Shown here: positions 1-8,220 of the stretch, piece by piece
Layout of the letters: each line of letters begins with the position of its first letter
Numbering within the stretch: the stretch's first letter is position 1
NCBI GenBank assembly: GCA_020634855.1
Contig: JACKAU010000003.1
Location: 372,001 to 436,000 of the forward strand
Direction: 5' to 3'
DNA: 64,000 nucleotides
Source of the DNA: Anaerolineales bacterium
Lineage (GTDB): Bacteria > Chloroflexota > Anaerolineae > 4572-78 > J111
Translations under genes and position numbers: made by a program
Notes under the pieces: generated by a model
Database searches by the model: none
What the model was told of the DNA's origin: nothing
The model's input: only the letters and a program-made list of their open reading frames with translations

Positions 1-753
1 CAGTGCCTGGGCGGCTGAGAACAAATTGGTACTGGGTCAAGTAAAAGTTGATGACAAATCCAATGAAATTACAGCTATTCCCAAGCTATTACAACTTCTG
101 GAATTAAGTGGCTGCATTGTTACGATTGATGCAATGGGGTGTCAGAAAGAAATTGCCGCCCAGATTGTAGCCCAAGAGGCCGATTATGTGCTGGCTCTCA
201 AAGGCAATCATAGCGGCGTATTTGAAGATGTTCAGGAGTTGTTTGCCTATGCCGCCGAAACCAACTATGTTGATTGTGATTATCATAAAACGGTTGATAA
301 AGGTCATGGACGCATCGAAATCCGGGAATGTTGGACGACCAGTGCCGCTGATTATTTTCCCTTTGTGCGCAATGCCTCCGCTTGGGCTAAATTGCAGACC
401 CTGGCTATGGTTCGGACTGAACGTCGTCAAACCGATAGGGTCACGGTTGAAGTCCGCTACTACTTATCCAGCCTTGAAAGTAAGGCTGATAAACTTTTGC
501 ATGCCATCCGCACTCATTGGACCATTGAAAACCAACTCCATTGGGTTTTGGATGTTGCTTTTGACGAGGATCAATGTCGGGTTCGTACGGAACACGCTGC
601 TCAAAATTTCGCCATCTGGCGTCACTGGGCTTTGAACCTGCTAAAACAAGAACCCTCTGCCAAATGTGGCATTCAAGCCAAACGCAAGAAAGCTGGTTGG
701 AGTACCGATTATCTTCTTAAAGTCCTGTTACTTTAGTATGCGATTGCCCTACT
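1..753 (+). mobile_element. Right part of an ISAs1-family insertion sequence
   Basis: The window opens inside an insertion sequence. The transposase reading frame is open from base 2 and stops at 736. It is followed by TATGCGATTGCCCTACTAG (737-755), which resembles the right terminal inverted repeat of ISAs1-family elements as I remember it. The left end lies outside the window, so the inverted repeat and the target duplication cannot be checked. The next gene starts about 250 bases further on. Confidence 0.6.
2..736 (+). CDS. ISAs1 family transposase, 5'-truncated by the window edge
   Basis: The C-terminal two thirds of a DDE transposase that moves an ISAs1-type insertion sequence. The frame is open from base 2 (SAWAAENKLVLGQVKVDDKS); the first in-window start, TTG at 26, is not the real one. 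Family-typical segments are visible: the strand around TIDAMGCQKEIA with the second catalytic Asp, then ADYVLALKGNH, and near the C-terminus HWTIENQLHWVLDVAFDED carrying the catalytic Glu, followed by the RNFAIWRHWALNLLK-type end. The gene appears intact up to its stop. I am confident of the family; activity is unknown because the N-terminus is missing. Confidence 0.9.
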   Translation, partial: SAWAAENKLVLGQVKVDDKSNEITAIPKLLQLLELSGCIVTIDAMGCQKEIAAQIVAQEADYVLALKGNHSGVFEDVQELFAYAAETNYVDCDYHKTVDKGHGRIEIRECWTTSAADYFPFVRNASAWAKLQTLAMVRTERRQTDRVTVEVRYYLSSLESKADKLLHAIRTHWTIENQLHWVLDVAFDEDQCRVRTEHAAQNFAIWRHWALNLLKQEPSAKCGIQAKRKKAGWSTDYLLKVLLL

Positions 754-1001
754 AGGACTTTTGTTTAGTTCGGTGGTTCAATTCAAAAGAGGGGAATTTT
801 AAACAAAGGAGGATCAACCTGACAACGGTGGGGCAGAAAGTGGCCCATACCACGATGGTGGGTATGAATCATAAGATCGCCGCCGAACCGGCAGTGGCTT
901 GAACACGCTTCACAGTAGAATCTACCAACGTATTTATTCAGCAGACCAAGTGATTGGTAATTGATCGCTGGTGCCAATGTGCCGCTTAACTGAATAACCG
1001 G

Positions 1002-1448
1002 CTAACTGATCATTTTTGAGAGCCGCCTGGCCAGCCTACGAGCAAATGTAATGATATATTCATCATCCGGGTATACAACGATATTCTCACCAATCAACAT
1101 CGGCCATTTCAGATCAACTTGTGACATCGCATCCTGTTGCCCGACTACAAATATGGCTTGATTTAAATGCGCTTGCTCGATAAATCTGAAAACGCGGGGG
1201 TCGTTATTGAGACGATTACTCCAGCGCGATATTGAAGGGATGATCAGGCATAGCGTGCTGGGGGCTAAAGGCAACGCTTGATCGAGGGTAAGATCAGGCA
1301 CCAAAACCAATCCATGAAAGCCACTGGTATGTTGCGTCGTCAGCCCAACCATTTTCACCAACAGTCCGGCATCACGCAATTCGGTGACAAATATGCTTGC
1401 CACCTTTTCATCAAATCCGTCACTCCACAAAACAAAGACATAAGCCAT
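1002..1448 (-). CDS. DJ-1/PfpI-like protein
   Basis: A 148-residue protein starting MAYVFVLWSDGFDEKVASIF, the first strand and helix typical of the DJ-1/PfpI (class I glutamine amidotransferase-like) fold. It continues with GLVLVPDLTLDQAL, where family members have the PGG turn, and a GENIVVYPDD strand near the end. The nucleophile-elbow Cys seen in active DJ-1 proteins is not evident, and the protein is shorter than the usual 170-190 residues, so it may be a non-enzymatic sensor-like member. It is transcribed away from the STAND gene at 1582, and the intergenic region carries phased GAGAG repeats reading toward this gene. Function is not known. Confidence 0.55.
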   Translation of the reverse strand: MAYVFVLWSDGFDEKVASIFVTELRDAGLLVKMVGLTTQHTSGFHGLVLVPDLTLDQALPLAPSTLCLIIPSISRWSNRLNNDPRVFRFIEQAHLNQAIFVVGQQDAMSQVDLKWPMLIGENIVVYPDDEYIITFARRLARRLSKMIS

Positions 1449-1488
1449 AGGTCGAAAATCTTTAATACTTGATTATCAATTTGCAGTC

Positions 1489-1560
1489 AGTATAGTCAAA
1501 AAGGACTATCTCTACCTCTCCACCACCTCTCGTTATCTCTCGCCTATCTCTCACTCTTCT
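1489..1560 (-). promoter_or_regulatory. Helically phased GAGAG direct repeats with a -10 box
   Basis: On the plus strand CTCTC occurs at 1516, 1527, 1537 and 1548, with CTCTA at 1510. This is a period of about 10.5 bases, so on the minus strand GAGAG repeats lie on one face of the helix. About 15 bases downstream on the minus strand is TATACT (1494-1489), a good -10 box for the gene at 1002-1448. The layout resembles activator sites of SARP/OmpR-type or MalT-type regulators. The assignment of a regulator is inference. Confidence 0.5.
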
Positions 1561-1581
1561 CCCATTGGTATATTAAATGTA

Positions 1582-3066
1582 TTGTTTTTTGAACGAGTCT
1601 ATGATATGCTAGTGAGAGGTGTCATTGCCACTCATTTAACAAAGAATCTCGTTATGGATACTGAAATTCCTCTTTCAAAACTCCAAACCGATATTCATAA
1701 TGCCCTGAAGTCTTGGCATGATCCCCACCTGGATACCAGTTCCCTTGACTATTTGCAACTCTATCAACAGGCTACCGTGGGCAGCAGCGTTAGTGTTCGC
1801 CGCGCTACCAATGAAATCCTCTTAGAGGCGCTTGAAACTTTGGCCGTGGAACATGAGCATAGCGCTAATTTACTGCGCCTACATTTCTTGGATGGAATGT
1901 TGATGCACGCTGTCGCTAATCGACTAAACATTGGCCAATCAACGGCTTATCGCAAGCAGCAAGAGGCGCTTCATCAACTGGCGCTAATCATTCAGGCTAA
2001 AGAAAATCAGGCCCGGATTGAATATCAAACTCATTTGGAAAAGCGGCTAAGACTACCGCCTAACCCCCAACTGTTCGGAGTTGAAGACAGGCTCAATGGT
2101 CTGCTCGAAGCGTTGACCGCGCCGGCAACCTCGTGGCTGACCTCCGTCGAGGGGTTGGGCGGCATTGGAAAAACCGCCTTAGTTAACGCGGTGATTCGCC
2201 GTCCAGAACTGATTGTTGAGTTTCAAGATATTGCCTGGGTGAGCGCCAAAACGCGGGCCTTCTTTCCCGGTATGGGATTCGAGAACGAAACGTCACCGGC
2301 CCTTACTGTGGAAACCTTGATTGACACCTTGTTGGAACAATTCAACCAAACCGCCCTCCTCACTCAATCTCCCCAAGAAAAAAAAGCGGCCTTAATCCGG
2401 CTGTTGAAACAAGCGCCTTATTTAATTGTGGTTGACAACTTAGAGACGATGATTGATTTTCAGACCCTGCTGCCGGTGTTGTGGGAAATAGCCAACCCCA
2501 GCAAAGTGGTCTTAACCAGCCGCCACAGCCTGCATGCCTATCCTGAAATCTCCTGTCTCACTCTGGCTACCCTCAGTCCAGTTGACACCTATGCATTGAT
2601 TAGATATGAAGCCAAAATGCGGGGCTTGCCCATGCTGGCCAACGCCGTCGAAGCCGACCTTGACCGTATTTACCAGGTTGTAGGCGGAAATCCTCTGGCC
2701 CTCAAGTTGGTGGCAGGGCAAACCGCTTTCCTGCCGTTATCCCAGGTACTGGACAATCTCAGGGTAGCCCGAGGCAAAAACATCTCTGAGCTTTACACCT
2801 ATATTTATTGGCAAGACTGGCAAATGCTAACCGAACCGGCCCGACAAACGTTACTGATTATGCCGTTAGCTCAGGAAGGCATCTTAAAGCACCTGCTAGT
2901 CTTGAGCCGGCTGGAACCCAGCGAGCTTCATGACGCGCTCCAGCAGTTGGCGACACTATCACTGGTGCAGGTGGAAGGCGATCTTGAAGATCGCCGCTAT
3001 TCCATCCACCGTTTGACAGAAACCTTTTTACTCAACGAGGCAATCCGTTGGCAGTCATCTGTTTGA
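1582..3066 (+). CDS. STAND-type regulator, N-terminal part (HTH plus NB-ARC ATPase)
   Basis: The N-terminal 490 residues of a signal-transduction ATPase with numerous domains. The longest frame starts with TTG at 1582, but ATG at 1654 (MDTEIPLSKLQ) is a likelier start. Residues about 105-140 (MLMHAVANRLNIGQSTAYRK) form a sigma-region-4-like helix-turn-helix. The NB-ARC domain has the Walker A motif GLGGIGKTAL near residue 195, Walker B LIVVDNLE near 285, the TSRH sensor segment and a GNPLALKL motif. The frame closes in the middle of the winged-helix region, and the TPR part continues in another frame from 3048. One missing base would join them into one protein of about 890 residues. Alternatively the two are translated as coupled genes. 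Confidence 0.75.
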   Translation: MFFERVYDMLVRGVIATHLTKNLVMDTEIPLSKLQTDIHNALKSWHDPHLDTSSLDYLQLYQQATVGSSVSVRRATNEILLEALETLAVEHEHSANLLRLHFLDGMLMHAVANRLNIGQSTAYRKQQEALHQLALIIQAKENQARIEYQTHLEKRLRLPPNPQLFGVEDRLNGLLEALTAPATSWLTSVEGLGGIGKTALVNAVIRRPELIVEFQDIAWVSAKTRAFFPGMGFENETSPALTVETLIDTLLEQFNQTALLTQSPQEKKAALIRLLKQAPYLIVVDNLETMIDFQTLLPVLWEIANPSKVVLTSRHSLHAYPEISCLTLATLSPVDTYALIRYEAKMRGLPMLANAVEADLDRIYQVVGGNPLALKLVAGQTAFLPLSQVLDNLRVARGKNISELYTYIYWQDWQMLTEPARQTLLIMPLAQEGILKHLLVLSRLEPSELHDALQQLATLSLVQVEGDLEDRRYSIHRLTETFLLNEAIRWQSSV

Positions 3067-4268
3067 CCGATCAGCAGCGGCGAACGGACTTTTTTCACGA
3101 AACAATTCTGATCAACCTGACCTATTGGCTGGATTGGTTAACCGAAGCCAAAGAGACCGAACACTTCCCCTCGGACTACGAACGCAACGCCATTATCCGA
3201 GCCATTTCGTATGGCCTTGACTTGGGCCAGCCGGCCTGGCCGTCGACTTACCAACTGATCACGACCTTTTCCCCTTATATCGAGCGAGCCGGTCATTGGG
3301 AAATATGGGGTAAAGTGGCAGGCCAGGCCCATACCATCGCCGGCAAAGCCACCGACACATCAGCGGTAGCTAACCTTTCGATCTTGTTGGCTCGATTGTC
3401 GTCTTGGCAGAATCGGTTTGAAGAATCGACCACGTACTACCGACAAGCCATCAGTTCCGCCCGCCAAATTGAGAATAGATTTACTGAAGCCAGAGCGTGT
3501 TCAAATTTGGGCTATCTCTATACCGAATATGGCTGCTGGTATCGGGCTGAAGTGCTGTGCTGCCACGCCTTGGACTTATTCAAACAGATTGACAACCACC
3601 ACGGCCAGGCCCACACCGAAAACCATTTGGGTATCCTTTATATCTGGCAAAGTCAATGGCGTAAAGCCGAACATCACCTCGAACGGGCCTGCGCCCTGTG
3701 GCGAGCGATGGCGGACAACAATGGTTTGATGTATGGGCTGACCAATCTGGGTCTGCTGTTTGTAAAAACTAGCCAACCAGAAAAGGCGCTGTCTTACCTA
3801 AAAGAAGCGCTTCATTGGGCAAAGAGTACGGGCGAAACCTATCGGCTTGGGAATATCTATCTCAATATAGGACTGGCTCATAATTTGCAGCGCAACTTCA
3901 AAGAAGCAGTAATAGCAACCCGTCAAGCCGAAGCCATTTTTCAGGCGCATGCAAACTTATCGGGGTTAATGCATGCCCAGGAAAATCTGGGCATCATCTA
4001 TCAAACTCAACAGGATTGGGAGCAGGCCATTACCTATCTAAACCGTGCGCTGGCGGGTTGGCGCGAACTGAATAAGAAACAAGACGAAATTCAAACCATT
4101 GTCCATCTAGCCAAATGTGAGCTGAGTCGAGGGGATCAACATCAGGCCGCCGTTTGGATGAAGGCGGGCCAACAGTTATTTAATCAATATCCGCAATCTC
4201 ACCGGTATTATCAATTACCTGACCAACTAGAAAAACTCAACCGTACTTTACGCGAAAATATTTCATAA
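3048..4268 (+). CDS. TPR protein, C-terminal part of the split STAND regulator
   Basis: A protein of 406 residues with at least six tetratricopeptide-like repeats (for example ARACSNLGYLYTEYGCWYRA, AHTENHLGILYIWQSQWRKA, MYGLTNLGLLFVKTSQPEKA). These form the sensor or oligomerisation module of STAND proteins. It overlaps the preceding frame by 19 bases. Its only start is a TTG, with GAGG seven bases upstream, so reinitiation is possible, but the simplest reading is a one-base deletion that separated it from the NB-ARC half. A strong hairpin lies 30 bases after the stop. Confidence 0.7.
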   Translation: MAVICLTDQQRRTDFFHETILINLTYWLDWLTEAKETEHFPSDYERNAIIRAISYGLDLGQPAWPSTYQLITTFSPYIERAGHWEIWGKVAGQAHTIAGKATDTSAVANLSILLARLSSWQNRFEESTTYYRQAISSARQIENRFTEARACSNLGYLYTEYGCWYRAEVLCCHALDLFKQIDNHHGQAHTENHLGILYIWQSQWRKAEHHLERACALWRAMADNNGLMYGLTNLGLLFVKTSQPEKALSYLKEALHWAKSTGETYRLGNIYLNIGLAHNLQRNFKEAVIATRQAEAIFQAHANLSGLMHAQENLGIIYQTQQDWEQAITYLNRALAGWRELNKKQDEIQTIVHLAKCELSRGDQHQAAVWMKAGQQLFNQYPQSHRYYQLPDQLEKLNRTLRENIS

Positions 4269-4290
4269 AAACTTGATGACGTTGTAGAAT

Positions 4291-4328
4291 CAAAAAACAG
4301 GTTGGTGAGGAAACTTCTCACCAACCTG
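4291..4328 (-). terminator. Rho-independent terminator
   Basis: A perfect 12-bp stem (4298-4309 with 4317-4328, CAGGTTGGTGAG) and a 7-base loop are followed on the minus strand by TTTTTTG. It terminates the small gene at 4346-4501. The same stem may also end the plus-strand TPR gene, although the U-tract is only on the minus side. Confidence 0.85.
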
Positions 4329-4345
4329 CCGTACTTCATCCACGA

Positions 4346-4501
4346 CTAACAACCACCGCCCTGGCTGCCACCATTTTGACAGGCATGCACTTCGGATGTC
4401 ACCGACAACCCCGACGAGTCGAACACGATGCCGGACAAACCGGTTACGACGGCTACCACGGCTATGCTGCCAATAACTTTTATAATCCGTTGCTTTAACA
4501 T
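4346..4501 (-). CDS. Small secreted or membrane-anchored peptide with a Gly/Cys tail
   Basis: A 51-residue protein. ATG at 4501 is preceded by a strong ribosome binding site, GGAGG followed by TTAATCGAG. It begins MLKQRIIKVIGSIAVVAVVT, a basic start followed by a hydrophobic helix (signal peptide or anchor), then a Ser-rich stretch, and ends ACQNGGSQGGGC with two cysteines that could form a disulfide or be modified. It is followed directly by a rho-independent terminator, so it has all the parts of a real single-gene unit. It lies between two STAND regulators and is divergent from the second. I recognise no family. It could be a signalling or antimicrobial peptide, but that is speculation. 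Confidence 0.6.
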   Translation of the reverse strand: MLKQRIIKVIGSIAVVAVVTGLSGIVFDSSGLSVTSEVHACQNGGSQGGGC

Positions 4502-4645
4502 CTCGATTAACCTCCATTTTGGCTAGAGGCTTATTGAGTGTGGGGATCCCTACCGCCGTAACGGTCTGCGCGCATACCCCAATAAGCACGGTTTTTTTGT
4601 GATCGATATCGTATCAATTTTTAAAGATGCTGATTGGTCTTTGAC

Positions 4646-4697
4646 CTACTCATGAGTAGAAGCGTATCCGGTTTCAATTGTTACATCCAAACCGGAT
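4646..4697. promoter_or_regulatory. Palindromic operator-like sites in a divergent promoter region
   Basis: A perfect 14-bp palindrome, CTACTCATGAGTAG (4646-4659), is followed six bases later by a 9-bp inverted repeat ATCCGGTTT/AAACCGGAT (4666-4674 and 4689-4697). Both lie between the minus-strand peptide gene (start 4501) and the plus-strand STAND gene (start 4758), next to AT-rich -10-like sequence (TATGATATACAGTATAAGG). They are likely regulator binding sites for one or both genes; the regulator is unknown. Confidence 0.45.
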
Positions 4698-4757
4698 GTT
4701 ATGATATACAGTATAAGGTGTAAATACGGGAATAAATGCGGTGAAACTGCATAAAAA

Positions 4758-6134
4758 GTGCAGAGTATGAATATGAATAAGTCGAATAAAAGAGATAAAA
4801 ACCCAATTAATTCAGGAGCAGTGCGCAAAGCGTTGCGCACCTGGCATAATACTCCCGTACTGGGCAAGCATCCCCTAACCAAACTCCACATTGTAACCCA
4901 CCGGCGAATAGCAGCAGATTATTCAGATACCCTTGAAGATCGCGGGCGCACGTTACGAGAGGTGCTGCGGGATGCTATCAACACGTTTCCACAACCTCCT
5001 GTTCAGGCTGAACAGGAGAAAAACAGTTTCTACCCGGACAAAGAATGTCGCCCCTACGTCATTCTCACCGAGCGGTTTATCAATGGTCGGAACATCGATT
5101 ATATTGCCGCTCAGCTTGGAATTGCCCTTCGGACATTTCATGATGAACAATCCAGAGCTTTACACACGTTGGTTGATATCCTTCGGCAGTGGGAAGAAGC
5201 GCAAGAAACGAAGACATCCCTTCCGCCGGCCAAATCATCGTCTACCACTGATTACACCATTCACAACCTGGAAGCGTTACCCTTGCACACATTGCCCGAT
5301 TACGGCCCATTACCCTTAGGCTCACAAATGCCACTCACCCGTAACCCCCTTTTCGTCGGGCGCGAACAAGATTTACACAATCTGGCCCACGCTCTAATGG
5401 GAGGGCAAACAGTAGCCATTGGAAACACAGGAACGGCAGCGGCTACGGGTTTGGGCGGTATTGGGAAAACTCAGTTGGCCAATGAATTTGTCCATCGTTA
5501 CGGTCAATTTTTTTACGGCGGGGTCTTTTGGCTCAGTTTCGCCGATCCAAAGGCGGTTCCATCTGAAGTGGCCAACTGTGGCCGAGTTGGGGCTATGGAT
5601 TTGCGTCCAAATTTTGCCGACTTGCCGCTTGAAGATCAAGTTCGTTTGGTTAAGGCCGCCTGGCAGGAAACGACCCCTCGCCTTTTGATTTTCGACAACT
5701 GTGAGGACCCCGAACTCCTATTTGAATGGCGACCGGTTAGTGGTGGTTGTCGGGTACTGGTGACCAGCCGACGGGCGGAATGGGAGCCAACCCTTGGCGT
5801 AAACACCCTTATGCTCGATGTTTTGAAACGTGAAGAAAGTATAGCCCTGCTGCGGAAGTACAACTTTGCCGGTGAGGCTGAAATCTTAAATGAAATTGCT
5901 AAAGAGTTAGGGGATTTACCCCTGGCCATCCATCTGGCCGGGAGTTATTTATACCGGTACCAACGTGTGGTCTCCCCCGCTGATTATTTAACCCAACTCC
6001 GTGATCCCGCCCTCCTAGAGCATCCTTCCTTAAAGGGGACAGGTATCTCGCCCACGCGCCATACTCAGAACGTCTACAAAACTATCACCCTCAGCTATGA
6101 CCGTCTCGACCCCACCGACGCCATTGATCGTTGA
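4758..6134 (+). CDS. STAND-type regulator, N-terminal part ended by an in-frame TGA
   Basis: 458 residues of a second HTH-NB-ARC-TPR regulator. Residues about 100-150 (YVILTERFINGRNIDYIAAQ onward) are sigma-region-4-like. Then come the P-loop domain with FVGREQDLHNLAHAL, Walker A GLGGIGKTQLANEF near residue 235, Walker B RLLIFDNCED, VLVTSRR and GDLPLAIHLAGSYL. The frame stops at TGA 6132-6134 after TLSYDRLDPTDAIDR, but the same frame continues without a break into ALKILARAACLAPGEPIPHH, which is normal for this family. The TGA is therefore a nonsense change in the middle of the gene. The remainder is at 6135-7579. Confidence 0.75.
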   Translation: MQSMNMNKSNKRDKNPINSGAVRKALRTWHNTPVLGKHPLTKLHIVTHRRIAADYSDTLEDRGRTLREVLRDAINTFPQPPVQAEQEKNSFYPDKECRPYVILTERFINGRNIDYIAAQLGIALRTFHDEQSRALHTLVDILRQWEEAQETKTSLPPAKSSSTTDYTIHNLEALPLHTLPDYGPLPLGSQMPLTRNPLFVGREQDLHNLAHALMGGQTVAIGNTGTAAATGLGGIGKTQLANEFVHRYGQFFYGGVFWLSFADPKAVPSEVANCGRVGAMDLRPNFADLPLEDQVRLVKAAWQETTPRLLIFDNCEDPELLFEWRPVSGGCRVLVTSRRAEWEPTLGVNTLMLDVLKREESIALLRKYNFAGEAEILNEIAKELGDLPLAIHLAGSYLYRYQRVVSPADYLTQLRDPALLEHPSLKGTGISPTRHTQNVYKTITLSYDRLDPTDAIDR

Positions 6135-6662
6135 GCCTTAAAAATCCTGGCCCGTGCGGCCTGTCTCGCCCCCGGCGAACCCATCCCCCATCATTTACTA
6201 ATGCTGACCCTTCATTTAGGGGAGGATGATATTAACGCGCCGCTGCAAGCGGAGGATGGGATCAACCGATTGGTTGAGTTGGGGTTGGTGCGACTTGAAA
6301 CCGAAAACGCGATTCGGTCACACCGTTTGGTCATTGCCTTTGTGTGTGATGTTTTGGGAGATAAGGTTAATAAAGGACGACAGACTGTTGAAATTACTAT
6401 CGATAAAGAAGCTACCCGGATCAACAAGATTGGCAATCCGGCGCTACTCGTGGCCTGGCAGTCTCATCTACGATTTGTAGCAAATGTGGCCCTAAGAAGA
6501 GAAGATTTATCAGCGGCCAAGTTATGTAACGAATTAGGCCTTCATCTGGCCCAGGCCGGAGATTTCCCGGAAAGCAAACTCTATTTTGAAGCGGCCTTGG
6601 CTATTCGGCGGGAAAAACTGGTGAAGAACATCCAGACACAGCTCAAAGTTATGACCGTTTAG
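6135..6662 (+). pseudogene. Middle fragment of the second STAND regulator
   Basis: Continues the frame of the preceding gene after its in-frame TGA: the winged-helix part (GINRLVELGLVRLETENAIR) and the first TPR. The frame ends at a stop at 6660. A single missing G near 6620 explains this: restoring it turns LVKNIQTQ into LGEEHPDTAQSYDRLGFALR, the standard TPR_12 (kinesin-light-chain-like) sequence, and links the frame to 6671-7579. Together the pieces make one protein of about 940 residues. It may be a true pseudogene or a sequencing artefact. Confidence 0.75.
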
Positions 6663-6670
6663 GGTTTGCT

Positions 6671-7579
6671 TTGCGAGCTTCGGGAAAATTTGATGAAGCC
6701 GGACTATGTTTTCAACAGGCTTTAACTATTCGCGAAACAGTGCTAGGCGAGGAACATAACGATACAGCCATTAGTCTCAATGAATTAGGAAGATGGTACG
6801 AGGAACGGGGAGACCTAATTTTGGCCAAAGAGTATTACAAACGGGCCTTGAGCATTAGCTTAAAGGTCTTAGGCGAGACCCATCCCTTAACCGCAGAATA
6901 TCTCAATAATGTGGGCATCAGCCTGGTGGAAATAGGAGAGTTAGTTGAGGCCGAGTCATATTTTCACCAAGCTTTCACTATTAATGAAGCTATCTTCGGA
7001 GTTGAGCATCCTGATACGGCAATGAATCTCAATAATTTAGGCTATCTCCATCAAAACGCCGGCAACCCTATTAAAGCCCAGGATTATCACCAGCAAGCAT
7101 TAGCAATTCGAAAATCCATATTAGGCCGCGATCATCCGGACACTGCCCAGAGCATGAGTAATTTAGGCATTGCATTACGAGATCAAGGCCAGTTGAATCA
7201 GGCCCAGCACTATCTAGAAACGGCTCTAACTATCCGTGAAACCGTCCTGGGCAAAGATCATCCTCGAACAGCCATTTGTCTGGATCATCTAGGGCTATTA
7301 CTGCAAGATTTGGGCGAGATAGACGCTGCTTGGAACTACTTTGAACGTGCGCTAGCTGTCCGACGCGCCGCTCTGGGCACGAATCATCCCAAAACGGCAG
7401 ATAGCCTCGACCATTTAGGGCACCTGTTGTTCGACCTAGGTGACTCAGACACCGCCAGAATTTACGTTGAGCAAGCTCTGGCTATTCGTCAGAAAACATT
7501 GGGGGAAAACCATCCTCTGACGGTTCAAACGCTTAAGGATCTAATCTCACTGTCACCGACACAACCGTCCTTTATTTAG
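6671..7579 (+). CDS. TPR region of the second STAND regulator
   Basis: 302 residues of about seven 42-residue kinesin-light-chain-type TPRs, each containing ALxIRExVLGxxHPxTAxSLNxLG (for example SIFG/ILGRDHPDTAQSMSNLG). These repeats are typical of the C-terminal half of bacterial NB-ARC proteins. The TTG at 6671 has no convincing ribosome binding site. Codons upstream in this frame (PDTAQSYDRLGFALRAS) are already TPR, which shows the segment was cut from the gene starting at 4758 by a frameshift near 6620. Protein-protein interaction or effector sensing is the expected role. Confidence 0.75.
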   Translation: MRASGKFDEAGLCFQQALTIRETVLGEEHNDTAISLNELGRWYEERGDLILAKEYYKRALSISLKVLGETHPLTAEYLNNVGISLVEIGELVEAESYFHQAFTINEAIFGVEHPDTAMNLNNLGYLHQNAGNPIKAQDYHQQALAIRKSILGRDHPDTAQSMSNLGIALRDQGQLNQAQHYLETALTIRETVLGKDHPRTAICLDHLGLLLQDLGEIDAAWNYFERALAVRRAALGTNHPKTADSLDHLGHLLFDLGDSDTARIYVEQALAIRQKTLGENHPLTVQTLKDLISLSPTQPSFI

Positions 7580-7590
7580 AAAGTTTAAGG

Positions 7591-8151
7591 CTACCCACCG
7601 CTCGACCCGGCAGCTATCAGATCAGCTAATTTCTTGCCCTCCGGTATGCCATCCTCGGATAGACGAATGACAATCCAGGAGAATTTTACCCGGCTAGACG
7701 CATCATAATAGGGGGCCCCATTTACATTTGTTTGAAGTATCTCTTTCAAAAAGGCGTTGAATGCTTTCATCTCATCCCAAGAAAGGGTGTTACGTCCATC
7801 AGCAATGATATCATTGTCTGATACGGCCCAGCCCACATACATGGGGCGACCATAAGTGGGATATCCATCCTCCGGAACGCCAAGACCAAAAGTCTCTGAC
7901 TCATTAGGTTGTACTATGGTCTCACCCGGACTATCATCTGCTGCATAAACATCAAAATCTTTAAGGGTGAAGGGATGATTCTGGCTAATTTTGTTTTTGA
8001 CTTGGTCTTTTTTGAGTTCGTTTATGAAACCGCGAAGAGGCTCATAATTCCCAGGATCGAGATTCCCATCTCCAAATCTAAATTCTTTTTTGAAACACTT
8101 ATCAGACTCCGATTGTTGGCAAAATACGATAAAGATCAGATTCTTTGTCAT
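7591..8151 (-). CDS. Hypothetical protein, partner of the haem peroxidase
   Basis: A 186-residue protein beginning MTKNLIFIVFCQQSESDKCF. I recognise no family. It is soluble-looking and rich in Asp, Asn and Pro, with no clear signal peptide or membrane segment. It lies 69 bases downstream of the peroxidase gene on the same strand with no terminator between, so the two are probably one transcript and the protein may assist or accompany the peroxidase. TTG and ATG codons further upstream are not better supported than the ATG used. Confidence 0.6.
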   Translation of the reverse strand: MTKNLIFIVFCQQSESDKCFKKEFRFGDGNLDPGNYEPLRGFINELKKDQVKNKISQNHPFTLKDFDVYAADDSPGETIVQPNESETFGLGVPEDGYPTYGRPMYVGWAVSDNDIIADGRNTLSWDEMKAFNAFLKEILQTNVNGAPYYDASSRVKFSWIVIRLSEDGIPEGKKLADLIAAGSSGG

Positions 8152-8220
8152 AATTATTTTCCTTGATGTTTATACATTTCAATAATCTTATTTTTCCTGA
8201 AATTATGAACGATTCTTTTA

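Noticed and set aside
783..977. 64-codon minus-strand frame with Cys and His residues between the IS end and the DJ-1-like gene
   Set aside because: No ribosome site and no recognised zinc-finger spacing (the C-x-x-C-x-x-x-C pattern does not continue). It may be a remnant next to the IS; not supportable as a gene.
4290..4589. 99-codon minus-strand frame over the small peptide gene
   Set aside because: A shadow of the 51-codon gene at 4346-4501, which has the ribosome site and signal-peptide composition.
4646..4891. 81-codon minus-strand hydrophobic frame
   Set aside because: Overlaps the start of the STAND gene and the palindromes, with no ribosome site.
6132..6134. TGA as a recoded (selenocysteine or readthrough) codon
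   Set aside because: No redox or catalytic role is expected at this place in an NB-ARC protein, no hairpin like a SECIS follows, and the same gene has a second lesion.
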